Source: Pseudomonas entomophila (lineage in GTDB: Bacteria; Pseudomonadota; Gammaproteobacteria; Pseudomonadales; Pseudomonadaceae). From it: a stretch of 64,000 nucleotides of DNA. The notes below the pieces were generated by a model. The model saw only the letters and a list, made by a program, of their open reading frames with translations, was not told the origin of the DNA and made no database searches. Location: NCBI RefSeq assembly GCF_023277925.1, contig NZ_CP063832.1:5191501-5255500 (forward strand). The letters are read 5' to 3'. This document shows positions 1 to 12,121 of the stretch, piece after piece (within the stretch, counting starts at the first letter, position 1; each line of letters begins with the position of its first letter). Position numbers and translations under genes: made by a program.

Positions 1-181
1 TGCCATCGACGCCAAGGTCGAAGAGCTGTCCAAAGTATCGGCCCCTGTCGCTCAGAAGATGTACGCCGAGCAGCAGGCCGAGCAGCCACAGGGCGGCGCC
101 CAGCAGGCTGAGCCGGAAGCCAAGCACGATGACGTGGTTGACGCCGAGTTCGAAGAAGTCAAAGCCGACGACAAGAAGTAA
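1..181 (+). CDS. dnaK: Chaperone DnaK, C-terminal end (partial)
   Basis: The window opens inside a reading frame (codons begin at position 2) that encodes the last 59 residues of a DnaK/Hsp70 chaperone. Visible are the end of the helical lid and the disordered acidic tail, rich in Q, E, D and A and finishing with [11 protein letters not shown] before TAA at 179-181. That tail ([10 protein letters not shown]) is the typical DnaK C-terminus. dnaJ follows 212 bp downstream on the same strand, as expected for a dnaK-dnaJ unit. The nucleotide-binding and substrate-binding domains lie upstream of the window. Confidence 0.95.
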   Translation, partial: AIDAKVEELSKVSAPVAQKMYAEQQAEQPQGGAQQAEPEAKHDDVVDAEFEEVKADDKK

Positions 182-200
182 TCGTTGCATGTTGTCGGCC

Positions 201-226
201 AGTTCACCGCCGTTTGGCGGTGAACT
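201..226 (+). terminator. Stem-loop in the dnaK-dnaJ gap
   Basis: AGTTCACCGCC pairs perfectly with GGCGGTGAACT around a GTTT loop (11-bp stem). No T-run follows, so it may be a weak terminator, an attenuator or an mRNA-stabilising end that sets the DnaK:DnaJ ratio. The role is inferred. Confidence 0.55.
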
Positions 227-393
227 GCTAGGATGTCGCCGCGCGGGGGCTTGCTCCCGCGTTGGCGTGTCTGGAACACGAGAATTATTTACAGCATCTG
301 TCTGGGCGCATTCGCGTATGGCGGCAGGTGCTGACGGCATGGCGCACAGATGCGCAGAGGTATGCCGAACGCCCCCAAGAGTGCATATGACCT

Positions 394-2338
<1,945 letters not shown>

Positions 2339-2364
2339 TGGCTCCGTCCTTCGTGCAGGGGTAG

Positions 2365-2451
2365 TTGTAGGAGCGGCTTCAGCCGCGATGCAGGCGACGC
2401 GGTGTCTGGCACCCGCTTCGCGGGTGATCGCGGCTAAAGCCGCTCCTGCAA
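2365..2451. repeat. REP palindrome pair (REPIN)
   Basis: TTGTAGGAGCGGCTTCAGCC at the left is mirrored by GGCTAAAGCCGCTCCTGCAA at the right, enclosing a smaller palindrome CACCCGCTTCGCGGGTG. A near-identical unit lies in the opposite orientation at 24215-24301. Confidence 0.85.
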
Positions 2452-2580
2452 CGGATTGCGCAATTTCCCTCTGTCGCAATCCTGTGTTTTAGAGGCACAT
2501 TCCAGGTAGACCCAAAACGCATTTTTCTGTAAGCTACAGCTTTAGTGTGTCCACTAAAAGCGCGCAGACTAATTCAGCAT

Positions 2581-2620
2581 AAAAGCGGGGTGACGTGTCC
2601 ATACGTCATTCCGCTTTTTT
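2581..2620 (+). terminator. Strong terminator/attenuator hairpin upstream of carA
   Basis: AAAAGCGGGGTGACGT (2581-2596) pairs over 16 bp, including two G.U pairs, with ACGTCATTCCGCTTTT (2603-2618) around a 6-nt loop and ends in six T. It sits 46 bp before the carA start. It could end dapB transcripts, act as a carAB leader attenuator, or both. The remainder of the 327-bp dapB-carA gap holds the REP pair and an AT-richer stretch at 2480-2580 that probably contains the carA promoter. I could not assign clear -35/-10 boxes. Confidence 0.8.
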
Positions 2621-2665
2621 GCAACCTGCGATCGCCCTTTCAGGCTTGATTTACGGGAGGTCTTC

Positions 2666-3802
2666 TTGACTAAGCCAGCCATACTCGCCCTTGCCGATGG
2701 CAGCATTTTTCGCGGTGAAGCCATTGGAGCCGACGGTCAGACCGTTGGTGAGGTCGTGTTCAATACTGCAATGACCGGCTACCAGGAAATCCTCACAGAC
2801 CCTTCCTACGCCCAGCAAATCGTTACCCTGACCTACCCGCACATCGGCAACACCGGCACCACCCCGGAAGACGCCGAATCCAATCGCGTCTGGTCCGCCG
2901 GCCTGGTCATTCGAGACCTGCCGCTGCTGGCAAGCAACTGGCGTAACACCCAGTCCCTGCCCGACTACCTGAAAGAACACAACGTCGTCGCCATCGCTGG
3001 CATCGACACCCGTCGCCTGACCCGCATCCTGCGTGAGAAGGGCGCCCAGAATGGCTGTATCCTGGCCGGTGACAACATCAGCGAAGAGGCTGCCATCGCC
3101 GCTGCCCGCGCCTTCCCCGGCCTGAAAGGCATGGACCTGGCCAAGGTCGTCTCCACCAAGGAGCGCTACGAGTGGCGCTCCAGCGTGTGGGAGCTGAAGA
3201 CCGACAGCCACCCGACTCTCGAAGCCGCCGACCTGCCGTACCACGTCGTGGCCTTCGACTACGGCGTCAAGCTGAACATCCTGCGCATGCTGGTCGCCCG
3301 TGGCTGCCGCGTCACCGTGGTACCTGCACAGACCCCGGCCAACGAAGTCCTGGCGCTCAACCCCGACGGCGTGTTCCTGTCCAACGGCCCAGGCGATCCC
3401 GAGCCGTGCGACTACGCGATCCAGGCGATCAAAGAGATTCTCGAGACCGAGATCCCGGTGTTCGGCATCTGCCTCGGCCACCAGCTGCTGGCCCTGGCCT
3501 CAGGCGCCAAGACCGTGAAAATGGGCCACGGCCACCACGGTGCCAACCACCCGGTCCAGGACCTGGACACCGGCGTGGTCATGATCACCAGCCAGAACCA
3601 CGGTTTCGCCGTCGACGAAGCCACCCTGCCGGGCAATGTCCGCGCCATCCATAAGTCGCTGTTCGATGGCACCCTGCAGGGCATCGAGCGCACCGACAAG
3701 AGCGCGTTCAGCTTCCAGGGCCACCCTGAAGCGAGCCCAGGCCCGACCGACGTCGCGCCACTGTTCGATCGTTTCATCGATGCCATGGCCAAGCGCCGCT
3801 GA
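2666..3802 (+). CDS. carA: Carbamoyl-phosphate synthase small (glutaminase) subunit
   Basis: A 378-aa subunit that hydrolyses glutamine and passes ammonia to CarB for carbamoyl phosphate, feeding arginine and pyrimidine synthesis. The N-terminal half is the CPSase small-chain domain. The C-terminal half is a class I glutamine amidotransferase with the nucleophile in [11 protein letters not shown] (about residue 270) and the His/Glu pair in [11 protein letters not shown]. It starts with TTG at 2666, preceded by GGGAGG at 2655-2660 at good spacing. No ATG fits the conserved N-terminus [14 protein letters not shown]. carB follows after a 106-bp gap. Confidence 0.97.
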   Translation: MTKPAILALADGSIFRGEAIGADGQTVGEVVFNTAMTGYQEILTDPSYAQQIVTLTYPHIGNTGTTPEDAESNRVWSAGLVIRDLPLLASNWRNTQSLPDYLKEHNVVAIAGIDTRRLTRILREKGAQNGCILAGDNISEEAAIAAARAFPGLKGMDLAKVVSTKERYEWRSSVWELKTDSHPTLEAADLPYHVVAFDYGVKLNILRMLVARGCRVTVVPAQTPANEVLALNPDGVFLSNGPGDPEPCDYAIQAIKEILETEIPVFGICLGHQLLALASGAKTVKMGHGHHGANHPVQDLDTGVVMITSQNHGFAVDEATLPGNVRAIHKSLFDGTLQGIERTDKSAFSFQGHPEASPGPTDVAPLFDRFIDAMAKRR

Positions 3803-3908
3803 GCATCCTGCAGCAAGGCCCCGGGCCGGCAATCGCCGCGCCCGGATGCGCCTGACCCAGATTGTTCAAGACGGCTTGCCGACTGACCCGCGGATTTGAG
3901 TGACAACC

Positions 3909-6900
3909 ATGCCAAAACGTACAGACATCAAAAGCATCCTGATTCTCGGCGCTGGCCCGATCGTGATCGGCCAGGCCTGCGAATTCGACTACTCCGGCGC
4001 CCAGGCGTGTAAAGCGCTGCGCGAGGAAGGTTTCCGCGTCATCCTGGTGAACTCCAACCCAGCCACCATCATGACCGACCCGGCCATGGCCGACGCCACC
4101 TACATCGAACCGATCAAGTGGCAGTCGGTGGCCAAGATCATCGAGAAAGAGCGCCCTGACGCAGTACTGCCGACCATGGGTGGCCAGACTGCACTGAACT
4201 GCGCCCTGGACCTGGAGCGCCATGGCGTTCTGGAAAAGTTCGGTGTAGAGATGATCGGTGCCAACGCCGACACCATCGACAAGGCCGAAGACCGTTCGCG
4301 CTTCGACAAGGCGATGAAAGACATCGGCCTGGAGTGCCCGCGCTCCGGCATCGCCCACAGCATGGAAGAGGCCAATGCGGTCCTTGAGAAGCTCGGCTTC
4401 CCGTGCATCATCCGCCCATCGTTCACCATGGGCGGCACTGGCGGTGGTATCGCCTACAACCGTGAAGAATTCGAAGAAATCTGCACCCGTGGCCTGGACC
4501 TGTCGCCGACCAAGGAGCTGCTGATCGACGAATCGCTGATCGGCTGGAAGGAATACGAGATGGAGGTGGTCCGCGACAAGAAGGACAACTGCATCATCGT
4601 CTGCTCGATCGAGAACTTCGACCCGATGGGCGTGCACACCGGTGACTCCATCACCGTGGCTCCGGCACAGACCCTGACCGACAAGGAATACCAGATCATG
4701 CGCAACGCCTCGCTGGCGGTGCTGCGTGAAATCGGTGTCGAGACCGGCGGTTCCAACGTGCAGTTCGGTATCTGCCCGAACACTGGCCGCATGGTCGTGA
4801 TCGAGATGAACCCGCGCGTTTCGCGTTCCTCGGCCCTGGCATCGAAGGCCACTGGCTTCCCGATCGCCAAGATCGCTGCCAAGCTGGCCATCGGTTACAC
4901 CCTCGACGAGCTGCAGAACGACATCACTGGCGGCCGTACCCCGGCGTCCTTCGAGCCGTCGATCGACTACGTCGTCACCAAGCTGCCACGCTTCGCCTTC
5001 GAAAAATTCCCGAAAGCCGACGCTCGCCTGACCACCCAGATGAAATCCGTGGGTGAAGTCATGGCCATCGGCCGTACTTTCCAGGAATCCCTGCAGAAAG
5101 CCCTGCGCGGCCTGGAAGTCGGTGCCTGCGGCCTCGACCCGAAAGTCGACCTGGCCAGCCCGGAAGCCGCCAGCATCCTCAAGCGCGAACTGACCGTGCC
5201 GGGTGCCGAGCGTATCTGGTACGTCGCCGACGCCATGCGTTCGGGCATGACGATCGAGGAAATCTTCCAGCTGACCGGCATCGACCTGTGGTTCCTGGTG
5301 CAGATGGAAGACCTGATCAAGGAAGAAGAGAAGGTCAAGACCCTGGCCCTGTCGGCGATCGACAAGGACTACATGCTGCGCCTCAAGCGCAAGGGCTTCT
5401 CGGACCAGCGCCTGGCCAAGCTGCTGGGTATCACCGACAAGAACCTGCGCCGTCACCGCCACAAGCTGGAAGTGTTCCCGGTGTACAAGCGCGTCGACAC
5501 CTGCGCCGCCGAGTTCGCCACCGACACCGCCTACCTGTACTCCACCTACGAGGAGGAGTGCGAGGCCAACCCGTCGACCCGCGACAAGATCATGATCCTG
5601 GGTGGCGGCCCGAACCGTATCGGCCAAGGTATCGAGTTCGACTACTGCTGCGTGCACGCCGCCCTGGCGCTGCGTGAAGACGGTTACGAGACCATCATGG
5701 TCAACTGCAACCCGGAAACCGTCTCCACCGACTACGACACCTCCGACCGCCTGTACTTCGAGCCGCTGACCCTGGAAGACGTGCTGGAAGTCTGCCGTGT
5801 CGAGAAGCCGAAAGGTGTCATCGTCCACTACGGCGGCCAGACCCCGCTGAAACTGGCCCGTGCCCTGGAAGAAGCCGGTGTGCCAATCATTGGTACCAGT
5901 CCGGACGCCATCGACCGTGCTGAAGACCGTGAGCGCTTCCAGCAGATGGTTCAGCGCCTGAACCTGCTGCAGCCGCCAAACGCCACCGTGCGCAGCGAAG
6001 AAGAAGCCATCAGCGCCGCTGGCGGCATCGGCTACCCGCTGGTGGTGCGCCCGTCCTACGTACTGGGTGGCCGCGCGATGGAAATCGTCTACGAACTGGA
6101 CGAGCTCAAGCGCTACCTGCGTGAGGCCGTACAGGTGTCGAACGACAGCCCGGTACTGCTCGACCACTTCCTCAACTGCGCCATCGAGATGGACGTGGAT
6201 GCGGTCTGCGACGGCACCGACGTGGTGATCGGCGCGATCATGCAGCACATCGAGCAGGCGGGTGTTCACTCCGGTGACTCCGCATGCTCGCTGCCACCTT
6301 ACTCGCTGAGCCAGGAAGTGCAGGACGAAGTCCGCGTTCAGGTCAAGAAAATGGCTCTGGAACTGGGCGTGGTCGGCTTGATGAACGTGCAGTTGGCCCT
6401 GCAGGGCGACAAGATCTACGTGATCGAAGTCAACCCGCGCGCCTCGCGTACCGTGCCGTTCGTCTCCAAGTGCATCGGCACCTCGCTGGCGATGATCGCG
6501 GCCCGTGTCATGGCAGGCAAATCGTTGAAAGAGCTGGGCTTCACCCAGGAAATCATCCCGAACTTCTACAGCGTCAAGGAAGCCGTCTTCCCGTTCGCCA
6601 AGTTCCCAGGGGTTGACCCGATCCTCGGCCCTGAGATGAAATCGACCGGTGAAGTCATGGGTGTCGGTGACAGCTTCGGTGAAGCGTTCGCCAAGGCCCA
6701 GATGGGTGCCAGCGAAGTGCTGCCGACCGGTGGTACCGCGTTCATCAGCGTGCGCGACGACGACAAGCCACAAGTGGCTGGCGTTGCCCGTGACCTGATC
6801 GCCCTGGGCTTCGAAGTGGTTGCTACTGCAGGTACCGCCAAGGTTATCGAAGCGGCCGGCCTGAAAGTGCGCCGCGTGAACAAGGTGACCGAAGGTCGTC

Positions 6901-7130
6901 CGCACGTGGTCGACATGATCAAGAACGACGAAGTGTCGCTGATCATCAACACCACCGAAGGGCGCCAGTCGATTGCCGACTCCTACTCGATTCGTCGCAA
7001 TGCGCTGCAGCACAAGATCTACTGCACGACCACCATTGCGGCCGGTGAAGCCATCTGCGAGGCGTTGAAATTCGGTCCGGAAAAGACCGTTCGTCGCCTG
7101 CAGGATCTGCATGCAGGACTCAAAGCATGA
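3909..7130 (+). CDS. carB: Carbamoyl-phosphate synthase large subunit
   Basis: A 1073-aa enzyme made of two homologous ATP-grasp halves (about 1-400 and 550-935), joined by an oligomerisation segment and ending in an MGS-like allosteric domain (about 940-1073). It makes carbamoyl phosphate from bicarbonate, CarA-derived ammonia and two ATP. Visible hallmarks are [17 protein letters not shown] in half one and [16 protein letters not shown] in half two. I chose the ATG at 3909 ([12 protein letters not shown]). The GTG at 3900 would only add MTT. The gene overlaps greA by 4 bp (ATGA). In P. aeruginosa an extra ORF is reported between carA and carB, but the gap here is too short for one. Confidence 0.97.
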   Translation: MPKRTDIKSILILGAGPIVIGQACEFDYSGAQACKALREEGFRVILVNSNPATIMTDPAMADATYIEPIKWQSVAKIIEKERPDAVLPTMGGQTALNCALDLERHGVLEKFGVEMIGANADTIDKAEDRSRFDKAMKDIGLECPRSGIAHSMEEANAVLEKLGFPCIIRPSFTMGGTGGGIAYNREEFEEICTRGLDLSPTKELLIDESLIGWKEYEMEVVRDKKDNCIIVCSIENFDPMGVHTGDSITVAPAQTLTDKEYQIMRNASLAVLREIGVETGGSNVQFGICPNTGRMVVIEMNPRVSRSSALASKATGFPIAKIAAKLAIGYTLDELQNDITGGRTPASFEPSIDYVVTKLPRFAFEKFPKADARLTTQMKSVGEVMAIGRTFQESLQKALRGLEVGACGLDPKVDLASPEAASILKRELTVPGAERIWYVADAMRSGMTIEEIFQLTGIDLWFLVQMEDLIKEEEKVKTLALSAIDKDYMLRLKRKGFSDQRLAKLLGITDKNLRRHRHKLEVFPVYKRVDTCAAEFATDTAYLYSTYEEECEANPSTRDKIMILGGGPNRIGQGIEFDYCCVHAALALREDGYETIMVNCNPETVSTDYDTSDRLYFEPLTLEDVLEVCRVEKPKGVIVHYGGQTPLKLARALEEAGVPIIGTSPDAIDRAEDRERFQQMVQRLNLLQPPNATVRSEEEAISAAGGIGYPLVVRPSYVLGGRAMEIVYELDELKRYLREAVQVSNDSPVLLDHFLNCAIEMDVDAVCDGTDVVIGAIMQHIEQAGVHSGDSACSLPPYSLSQEVQDEVRVQVKKMALELGVVGLMNVQLALQGDKIYVIEVNPRASRTVPFVSKCIGTSLAMIAARVMAGKSLKELGFTQEIIPNFYSVKEAVFPFAKFPGVDPILGPEMKSTGEVMGVGDSFGEAFAKAQMGASEVLPTGGTAFISVRDDDKPQVAGVARDLIALGFEVVATAGTAKVIEAAGLKVRRVNKVTEGRPHVVDMIKNDEVSLIINTTEGRQSIADSYSIRRNALQHKIYCTTTIAAGEAICEALKFGPEKTVRRLQDLHAGLKA

Positions 7131-7609
7131 GCATTACCAAGTACCCGATGACCGTCCAGGGCGCTCGCGCCCTGGAAGAAGAGCATCTGTTCCTGAGCAA
7201 GACCGAGCGCCCGCGCCTGAGCCAGGCGATCGGTGAGGCCCGAGAGCTGGGTGACCTCAAGGAGAACGCCGAGTACCACGCCGCCCGTGAAGAGCAGGGC
7301 ATGGTCGAGGCGCGTATCCGCGATATCGAAGGCCGTTTGCAGAACTCGGTGGTGATCGATGTCACCACCATCGCCCACACCGGCAAGGTGATTTTCGGCA
7401 CTACCGTGGTGCTGGCCAACACCGAAACCGATGAAGAGGTGACCTACCAGATCGTCGGTGAAGACGAAGCTGACGTGAAGCAGGGCAAGCTCTCGAGCGG
7501 TGCGCCAATTGCCCGTGCCATCATCGGCAAGGAAGAAGGTGATACTGTCGTCGTCAAGACGCCAAGCGGCACGGTCGAGTACGAGATTGTCGAAGTCAAG
7601 CACATCTGA
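7127..7609 (+). CDS. greA: Transcription elongation factor GreA
   Basis: A 160-aa factor that inserts its coiled coil into the RNA polymerase secondary channel and triggers cleavage of backtracked RNA. The N-terminal antiparallel coiled coil carries the acidic tip GDLKENAEY, whose Asp/Glu coordinate the catalytic Mg. The C-terminal half is the FKBP-like RNAP-binding domain. The start overlaps the carB stop by 4 bp, suggesting translational coupling in a carA-carB-greA unit. Confidence 0.97.
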   Translation: MSITKYPMTVQGARALEEEHLFLSKTERPRLSQAIGEARELGDLKENAEYHAAREEQGMVEARIRDIEGRLQNSVVIDVTTIAHTGKVIFGTTVVLANTETDEEVTYQIVGEDEADVKQGKLSSGAPIARAIIGKEEGDTVVVKTPSGTVEYEIVEVKHI

Positions 7610-8027
7610 CCGGCGCCAGCGGGCGCCATCCCTCGAGGGTATCCTCTGGCAGCTGGCCCAGGTGTTCTGGGTCGGTGGCCTGTGGGTGTTCCATGTGGGG
7701 TTGGTGCCGGCGCTCAAGGTGAGTGGCCTTGCGCCGTTACTGGTGCATGACGTGGCTGCGCAGATCGACCGCTGGTTGATCGGCGTGGCGTTGCTTGGGT
7801 TGCTTACCCAGCTGGCGGTACTGGCGAGGGTGGACGGCCTGGCGGCCTGGTGGCGGCAGTTCCGCGGGCAGATGCTGTTGCTCGGTTTTGCGGCCTGCGT
7901 CAGCTACTACACGCTGCGCTACGGGATTTCCGTGGGCGAGCGTTGGCAGATGTTCTGTTTCCTGGTGCTGGGCTTTTCCGGCATCGTGCTGGTGGCTCAG
8001 CCGGTCCCGGTCAAGGTGCGCCGTTGA
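7587..8027 (+). CDS. DUF4149-like inner-membrane protein
   Basis: A small hydrophobic protein with about four transmembrane stretches: WQLAQVFWVGGLWVFHVGL, LIGVALLGLLTQLAVLA, MLLLGFAACVSYYTL and MFCFLVLGFSGIVLVAQ. It lies directly after greA and converges on yhbY, where pseudomonads usually carry an uncharacterised DUF4149-type protein. The start is uncertain. No ATG or GTG precedes the conserved WQLAQ segment after the greA stop. TTG at 7587, inside greA, is the nearest upstream start, while GTG at 7662 would cut into the first membrane helix. The function is unknown. Confidence 0.65.
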   Translation: MSKSSTSDRRQRAPSLEGILWQLAQVFWVGGLWVFHVGLVPALKVSGLAPLLVHDVAAQIDRWLIGVALLGLLTQLAVLARVDGLAAWWRQFRGQMLLLGFAACVSYYTLRYGISVGERWQMFCFLVLGFSGIVLVAQPVPVKVRR

Positions 8028-8037
8028 CAGCTCGATG

Positions 8038-8087
8038 CCTGTAGGGGCCGGCTTGCTGGTGATCGCCGGCAAGCCGGCCCCTACAGG
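8038..8087. repeat. REP palindrome
   Basis: CCTGTAGGGGCCGGCTTG and CAAGCCGGCCCCTACAGG form an inverted repeat of about 18 bp between the convergent genes ending at 8027 and 8097. It may double as a bidirectional transcript end. Confidence 0.85.
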
Positions 8088-8096
8088 ACGCTACCG

Positions 8097-8405
8097 TCAC
8101 TTGTAACGGTGGATGTTTGACAGCTGCTTGTTCGGCTGCGGGTTCTTGCGGTAGATCAGCGCCTTCTTGCCGATGGTCTGTACCAGCTCGGCGCGGCCGG
8201 CCTTGCACAGTTCGGCGATAGTCTCGGCGCGTTCTTCGCGATCTTCCGAGCGAATTTCGACCTTGATCAGCTCGTGGTCGACCAGTGCGCGTTCCAGTTC
8301 GGCGATCACGCCTTCATTCAAACCGTTGCCAGCAACGATCAGGACCGGCTTCAGGTCATGACCAATGGACTTGTACTGCTTCTTCTGCTCGTTATTGAGC
8401 GGCAT
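8097..8405 (-). CDS. yhbY: Ribosome-associated RNA-binding protein YhbY (CRM domain)
   Basis: A 102-aa single-domain CRM protein associated with pre-50S particles in Proteobacteria. The family core is visible: L-x2-K-x-HxLKPVLIVAGNGLNEGV (here GHDLKPVLIVAGNG) and the later KALIYRKN near the C-terminus. I chose MPLNNEQKKQYKS (ATG at 8403-8405) because this is the usual N-terminus. The longer in-frame extension has no family similarity. It is divergent from rlmE, with which it shares a roughly 100-bp promoter region, and both act on the large ribosomal subunit. Confidence 0.9.
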   Translation of the reverse strand: MPLNNEQKKQYKSIGHDLKPVLIVAGNGLNEGVIAELERALVDHELIKVEIRSEDREERAETIAELCKAGRAELVQTIGKKALIYRKNPQPNKQLSNIHRYK

Positions 8406-8507
8406 AATCTGACCCTTTTCGTCTGATTCTGTAAAATTGACGGGCATTTTACCCGAGGGCCTGTGGCTCCGCCCAGTCAAACACGACGCATATCATCGAG
8501 GTGCCCC

Positions 8508-9134
8508 GTGGTACAACGTTCCAAAAGCAGCGCAAACTGGCTGCGAGAACATTTCAACGATCCTTTCGTCAAGCAGGCGCAGAAGGATGGCTATCGCTCG
8601 CGCGCGAGCTACAAGCTGCTGGAGATCCAGGAAAAGGACAAGCTGATCCGTCCTGGCATGAGTGTGATCGACCTAGGGGCCGCGCCCGGTGGCTGGTCGC
8701 AGGTGACCAGTCGTCTGATCGGTGGTCAGGGGCGGCTGATCGCATCGGACATCCTGGAAATGGACTCGATTCCGGATGTTACCTTCATTCAGGGGGACTT
8801 CACCCAGGACGAAGTGCTCCAGCAGATCCTGCAGGCGGTCGGTGATTCGCATGTAGACCTTGTGATTTCCGACATGGCTCCCAATATGAGTGGTACGCCC
8901 GCGGTGGACATGCCGCGCGCCATGTTCCTCTGTGAGCTGGCCCTGGATTTGGCAACCCGCGTGCTCAAGCCTGGCGGCGATTTCCTGATCAAGATTTTCC
9001 AGGGCGAAGGTTTCGACATGTACCTGAAGGACGTGCGCAGCAAGTTCGACAAGGTGCAGATGCGCAAGCCGTCGTCCTCGCGGGACCGTTCCCGTGAACA
9101 GTACCTGTTGGGCAAAGGGTTCAAGGGCGCGTGA
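8508..9134 (+). CDS. rlmE: 23S rRNA 2'-O-methyltransferase RlmE (FtsJ/RrmJ)
   Basis: A 208-aa SAM-dependent methyltransferase that modifies U2552 of 23S rRNA (E. coli numbering) late in 50S assembly. Visible are motif [14 protein letters not shown], the acidic DxAPNxSG motif ([11 protein letters not shown]), and the K-D-K-E tetrad, including the Lys of [10 protein letters not shown]. It starts with GTG at 8508 preceded by GAGGTG. The encoded [15 protein letters not shown] is the usual N-terminus, and the longer in-frame extension to 8463 lacks similarity. It sits upstream of ftsH, the classical ftsJ-ftsH pairing. Confidence 0.95.
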   Translation: MVQRSKSSANWLREHFNDPFVKQAQKDGYRSRASYKLLEIQEKDKLIRPGMSVIDLGAAPGGWSQVTSRLIGGQGRLIASDILEMDSIPDVTFIQGDFTQDEVLQQILQAVGDSHVDLVISDMAPNMSGTPAVDMPRAMFLCELALDLATRVLKPGGDFLIKIFQGEGFDMYLKDVRSKFDKVQMRKPSSSRDRSREQYLLGKGFKGA

Positions 9135-9328
9135 GCGGTGTTTTGCGGGGGCTCCGATAGTTAAAACCAATCGGTCACCCCGTCTGGATCGTCCGAACTT
9201 CGTGTAGTCTAGCTTTCACAAAGGGTTACAGACGGTGCCTGCGGATGCGTGGGTAATGTAGTAAGTTAGGGCGATGAATATCATGCGAGGCACGGCTGCG
9301 TCGTGCGCCGGCCTCAGAGGGTAGCGAA

Positions 9329-11245
9329 TTGAACGACATGGCAAAGAATCTGATCCTCTGGTTGATCATCGCCGCCGTCCTGGTGACGGTGATGAACAAC
9401 TTCTCCAGCCCTAACGAGCCGCAGACCCTCAACTATTCCGACTTTATCCAGCAGGTCAAGGATGGCAAGGTCGAGCGCGTGACCGTCGACGGCTACATCA
9501 TTACCGGCAAGCGCACCGACGGCGACAATTTCAAGACCGTACGTCCGGCCATCACTGACAATGGTCTGATCGGCGACCTGGTCGACAACCACGTCACTGT
9601 CGAGGGCAAGCAGCCTGAGCAGCAGAGCATCTGGACTCAACTGCTGGTGGCTAGCTTCCCGATCCTTGTGATCATCGCCGTGTTCATGTTCTTCATGCGT
9701 CAGATGCAAGGCGGCGCTGGCGGCAAGGGCGGCCCGATGAGCTTCGGCAAGAGCAAGGCGCGCCTGCTGTCCGAGGACCAGGTCAAGACCACCCTGGCTG
9801 ACGTTGCTGGTTGCGACGAAGCCAAGGAAGAGGTCGGCGAGCTGGTCGAGTTCCTGCGTGACCCAGGCAAGTTCCAGCGCCTGGGTGGTCGCATTCCGCG
9901 CGGCGTGCTGATGGTCGGCCCGCCCGGTACCGGTAAAACGCTGCTGGCCAAAGCCATTGCTGGTGAAGCCAAGGTGCCGTTCTTCACCATTTCCGGTTCG
10001 GACTTCGTCGAGATGTTCGTCGGCGTGGGCGCCAGCCGTGTGCGTGACATGTTCGAGCAGGCCAAGAAGCACGCCCCCTGCATCATTTTCATCGACGAGA
10101 TCGATGCCGTGGGTCGCCACCGTGGCGCCGGCATGGGCGGTGGTCACGATGAGCGCGAACAGACGCTGAACCAGTTGCTGGTCGAGATGGATGGTTTCGA
10201 GATGAATGACGGCATCATCGTCATCGCTGCCACCAACCGTCCTGACGTGCTCGATCCTGCGCTGCTGCGTCCTGGTCGCTTCGACCGCCAGGTGGTGGTC
10301 GGTTTGCCAGACATTCGCGGTCGCGAGCAGATTCTCAAGGTGCACATGCGCAAGGTTCCGGTCGGTGAGAACGTTAATGCTGCGGTCATTGCCCGTGGTA
10401 CGCCAGGCTTCTCCGGTGCTGACCTGGCCAACCTGGTAAACGAGGCGTCGCTGTTCGCCGCCCGCGCCAGCAAGCGCTTGGTCGAGATGAAGGAGTTCGA
10501 GCTGGCCAAGGACAAGATCATGATGGGTGCCGAGCGCAAGACCATGGTCATGTCTGAGAAGGAAAAGCAGAACACCGCGTATCACGAAGCCGGCCACGCC
10601 ATCGTTGGTCGTGTGGTGCCCGAGCATGACCCGGTGTACAAGGTCTCGATCATTCCGCGTGGCCGAGCCCTGGGTGTGACCATGTTCCTGCCCGAAGAAG
10701 ATCGCTACAGCCTCTCCAAGCGAGCGCTGATCAGCCAGATCTGCTCGCTGTATGGTGGTCGTATCGCCGAGGAAATGACCTTGGGCTTCGACGGTGTTAC
10801 CACCGGCGCTTCCAACGACATCATGCGTGCCAGCCAGATTGCTCGGAACATGGTCACCAAGTGGGGGCTTTCCGAAAAGCTCGGCCCGCTGATGTACGCT
10901 GAAGAAGAAGGCGAGGTGTTCCTCGGTCGCAGCGCGGGCAGCCAGCACGCCAGCGTTTCGGGTGAGACCGCCAAGCTGATCGATTCGGAAGTGCGCAGTA
11001 TCATTGACCAGTGCTATGCCACGGCCAAGCAGATCCTGACTGAAAACCGCGACAAGCTCGACGCCATGGCCGAGGCCCTGATGAAGTACGAAACCATCGA
11101 TGCCGACCAGATCGACGACATCATGGCGGGCCGCACGCCACGCGAGCCGCGAGACTGGGACAACGATGCCGGCACTTCCGGCAACCAGGCCTCCCAGGGT
11201 GACCGTCCGGAATCGCCGATCGGCGGCCCAGCGGCTCAACACTAA
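9329..11245 (+). CDS. ftsH: ATP-dependent zinc metalloprotease FtsH
   Basis: A 638-aa hexameric inner-membrane AAA+ protease that degrades misassembled membrane proteins and regulators such as sigma-32 and LpxC. TM1 is near residues 5-22, followed by a periplasmic domain and TM2 near 100-124. The Walker A GPPGTGKT is near 196-203, Walker B is IIFIDEIDA, and the zinc site HEAGH is at about 419-423. I use TTG at 9329 ([11 protein letters not shown], preceded by AGAGGGTAG), the usual pseudomonad start. ATG at 9338 is possible. folP follows after 8 bp, so co-transcription is likely. Confidence 0.96.
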   Translation: MNDMAKNLILWLIIAAVLVTVMNNFSSPNEPQTLNYSDFIQQVKDGKVERVTVDGYIITGKRTDGDNFKTVRPAITDNGLIGDLVDNHVTVEGKQPEQQSIWTQLLVASFPILVIIAVFMFFMRQMQGGAGGKGGPMSFGKSKARLLSEDQVKTTLADVAGCDEAKEEVGELVEFLRDPGKFQRLGGRIPRGVLMVGPPGTGKTLLAKAIAGEAKVPFFTISGSDFVEMFVGVGASRVRDMFEQAKKHAPCIIFIDEIDAVGRHRGAGMGGGHDEREQTLNQLLVEMDGFEMNDGIIVIAATNRPDVLDPALLRPGRFDRQVVVGLPDIRGREQILKVHMRKVPVGENVNAAVIARGTPGFSGADLANLVNEASLFAARASKRLVEMKEFELAKDKIMMGAERKTMVMSEKEKQNTAYHEAGHAIVGRVVPEHDPVYKVSIIPRGRALGVTMFLPEEDRYSLSKRALISQICSLYGGRIAEEMTLGFDGVTTGASNDIMRASQIARNMVTKWGLSEKLGPLMYAEEEGEVFLGRSAGSQHASVSGETAKLIDSEVRSIIDQCYATAKQILTENRDKLDAMAEALMKYETIDADQIDDIMAGRTPREPRDWDNDAGTSGNQASQGDRPESPIGGPAAQH

Positions 11246-11253
11246 GGGCTTCT

Positions 11254-12105
11254 ATGACCTCACAGCAGTACCCGACCCGGTTGCCTTGCGGCAACCGGGT
11301 TCTTGATTTGTCCCGTACCCATGTCATGGGTATCCTCAATATCACCCCTGATTCCTTCTCCGACGGTGGGCGCTTCAGTCAGCGCGACGAGGCGTTGCGC
11401 CATGCCGATGCGATGGTGGCGGCCGGTGCAACATTGATCGATGTCGGGGGAGAGTCCACTCGTCCTGGTGCTCGGGCCGTTTCACCCACGGAAGAACTGG
11501 AGCGAGTCGCGCCCATCGTCGAGGCCATAAATGCTCGGCTGGACGTAATCATTTCCGTCGACACCTCGACACCTTCTGTCATGCGCGAATCAGCCCGTCT
11601 CGGCGCTGGCCTGATTAATGACGTGCGTGCCCTGGAACGTGACGGCGCCCTTGACGCTGCGGCTGACACCGGCCTGCCCGTTTGCCTGATGCACATGCGC
11701 GGGGAGCCGGGTAACATGCAGGACAACCCGCATTACGAAAACGTGACCGCCGATGTGGGGCGCTACCTCGAGCAGCGTATGGCCGCCTGCGCGGCGGCGG
11801 GCATCGGCGCTGAACGCATCATCCTCGATCCGGGTTTCGGTTTTGCCAAGACGCTTGAGCACAACCTCAGTCTGTTCAAGCACATGGAGGCGCTATGCCG
11901 CCTCGGGCGCCCGCTATTGGTAGGGGTGTCGCGCAAGAGCATGATCGGCCTCACGTTGGATCGGCCAGTGGACGAGCGGCTTTACGGCAGCCTCGCACTG
12001 GCGGCCTTGGCGATGACCAAGGGCGCGAGGATCCTGCGTGTGCACGATGTGGCCGAAACCGTCGATGTGGTGCGTATGATCGCCGCCGTGCAGGGCGCCG
12101 AATAA
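11254..12105 (+). CDS. folP: Dihydropteroate synthase FolP
   Basis: A 283-aa TIM-barrel enzyme that condenses pABA with dihydropterin pyrophosphate in folate synthesis; the family is the target of sulfonamides. Signatures are [15 protein letters not shown] (pterin/Mg region), [11 protein letters not shown] and DPGFGFAKT. It lies between ftsH and glmM with gaps of 8 and 16 bp, matching the E. coli ftsH-folP-glmM order. Confidence 0.96.
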   Translation: MTSQQYPTRLPCGNRVLDLSRTHVMGILNITPDSFSDGGRFSQRDEALRHADAMVAAGATLIDVGGESTRPGARAVSPTEELERVAPIVEAINARLDVIISVDTSTPSVMRESARLGAGLINDVRALERDGALDAAADTGLPVCLMHMRGEPGNMQDNPHYENVTADVGRYLEQRMAACAAAGIGAERIILDPGFGFAKTLEHNLSLFKHMEALCRLGRPLLVGVSRKSMIGLTLDRPVDERLYGSLALAALAMTKGARILRVHDVAETVDVVRMIAAVQGAE

Positions 12106-12121
12106 GAACATTGGAGTTCCC

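Noticed and set aside
2545..2640. Possible leader peptide for carA (GTG at 2545 or 2547)
   Set aside because: Two short frames run into the hairpin, and one contains adjacent Arg codons. Neither has a ribosome site or a convincing codon pattern, so it is not annotated.
3803..3908. Extra ORF between carA and carB as reported in P. aeruginosa
   Set aside because: The gap is only 106 bp with no plausible start and coding pattern.
3774..7112. Long open frame antisense to carB
   Set aside because: It mirrors carB exactly in extent. High GC content removes stops from the antisense frame, and its protein is a His/Asp/Gly-rich shadow without domains.
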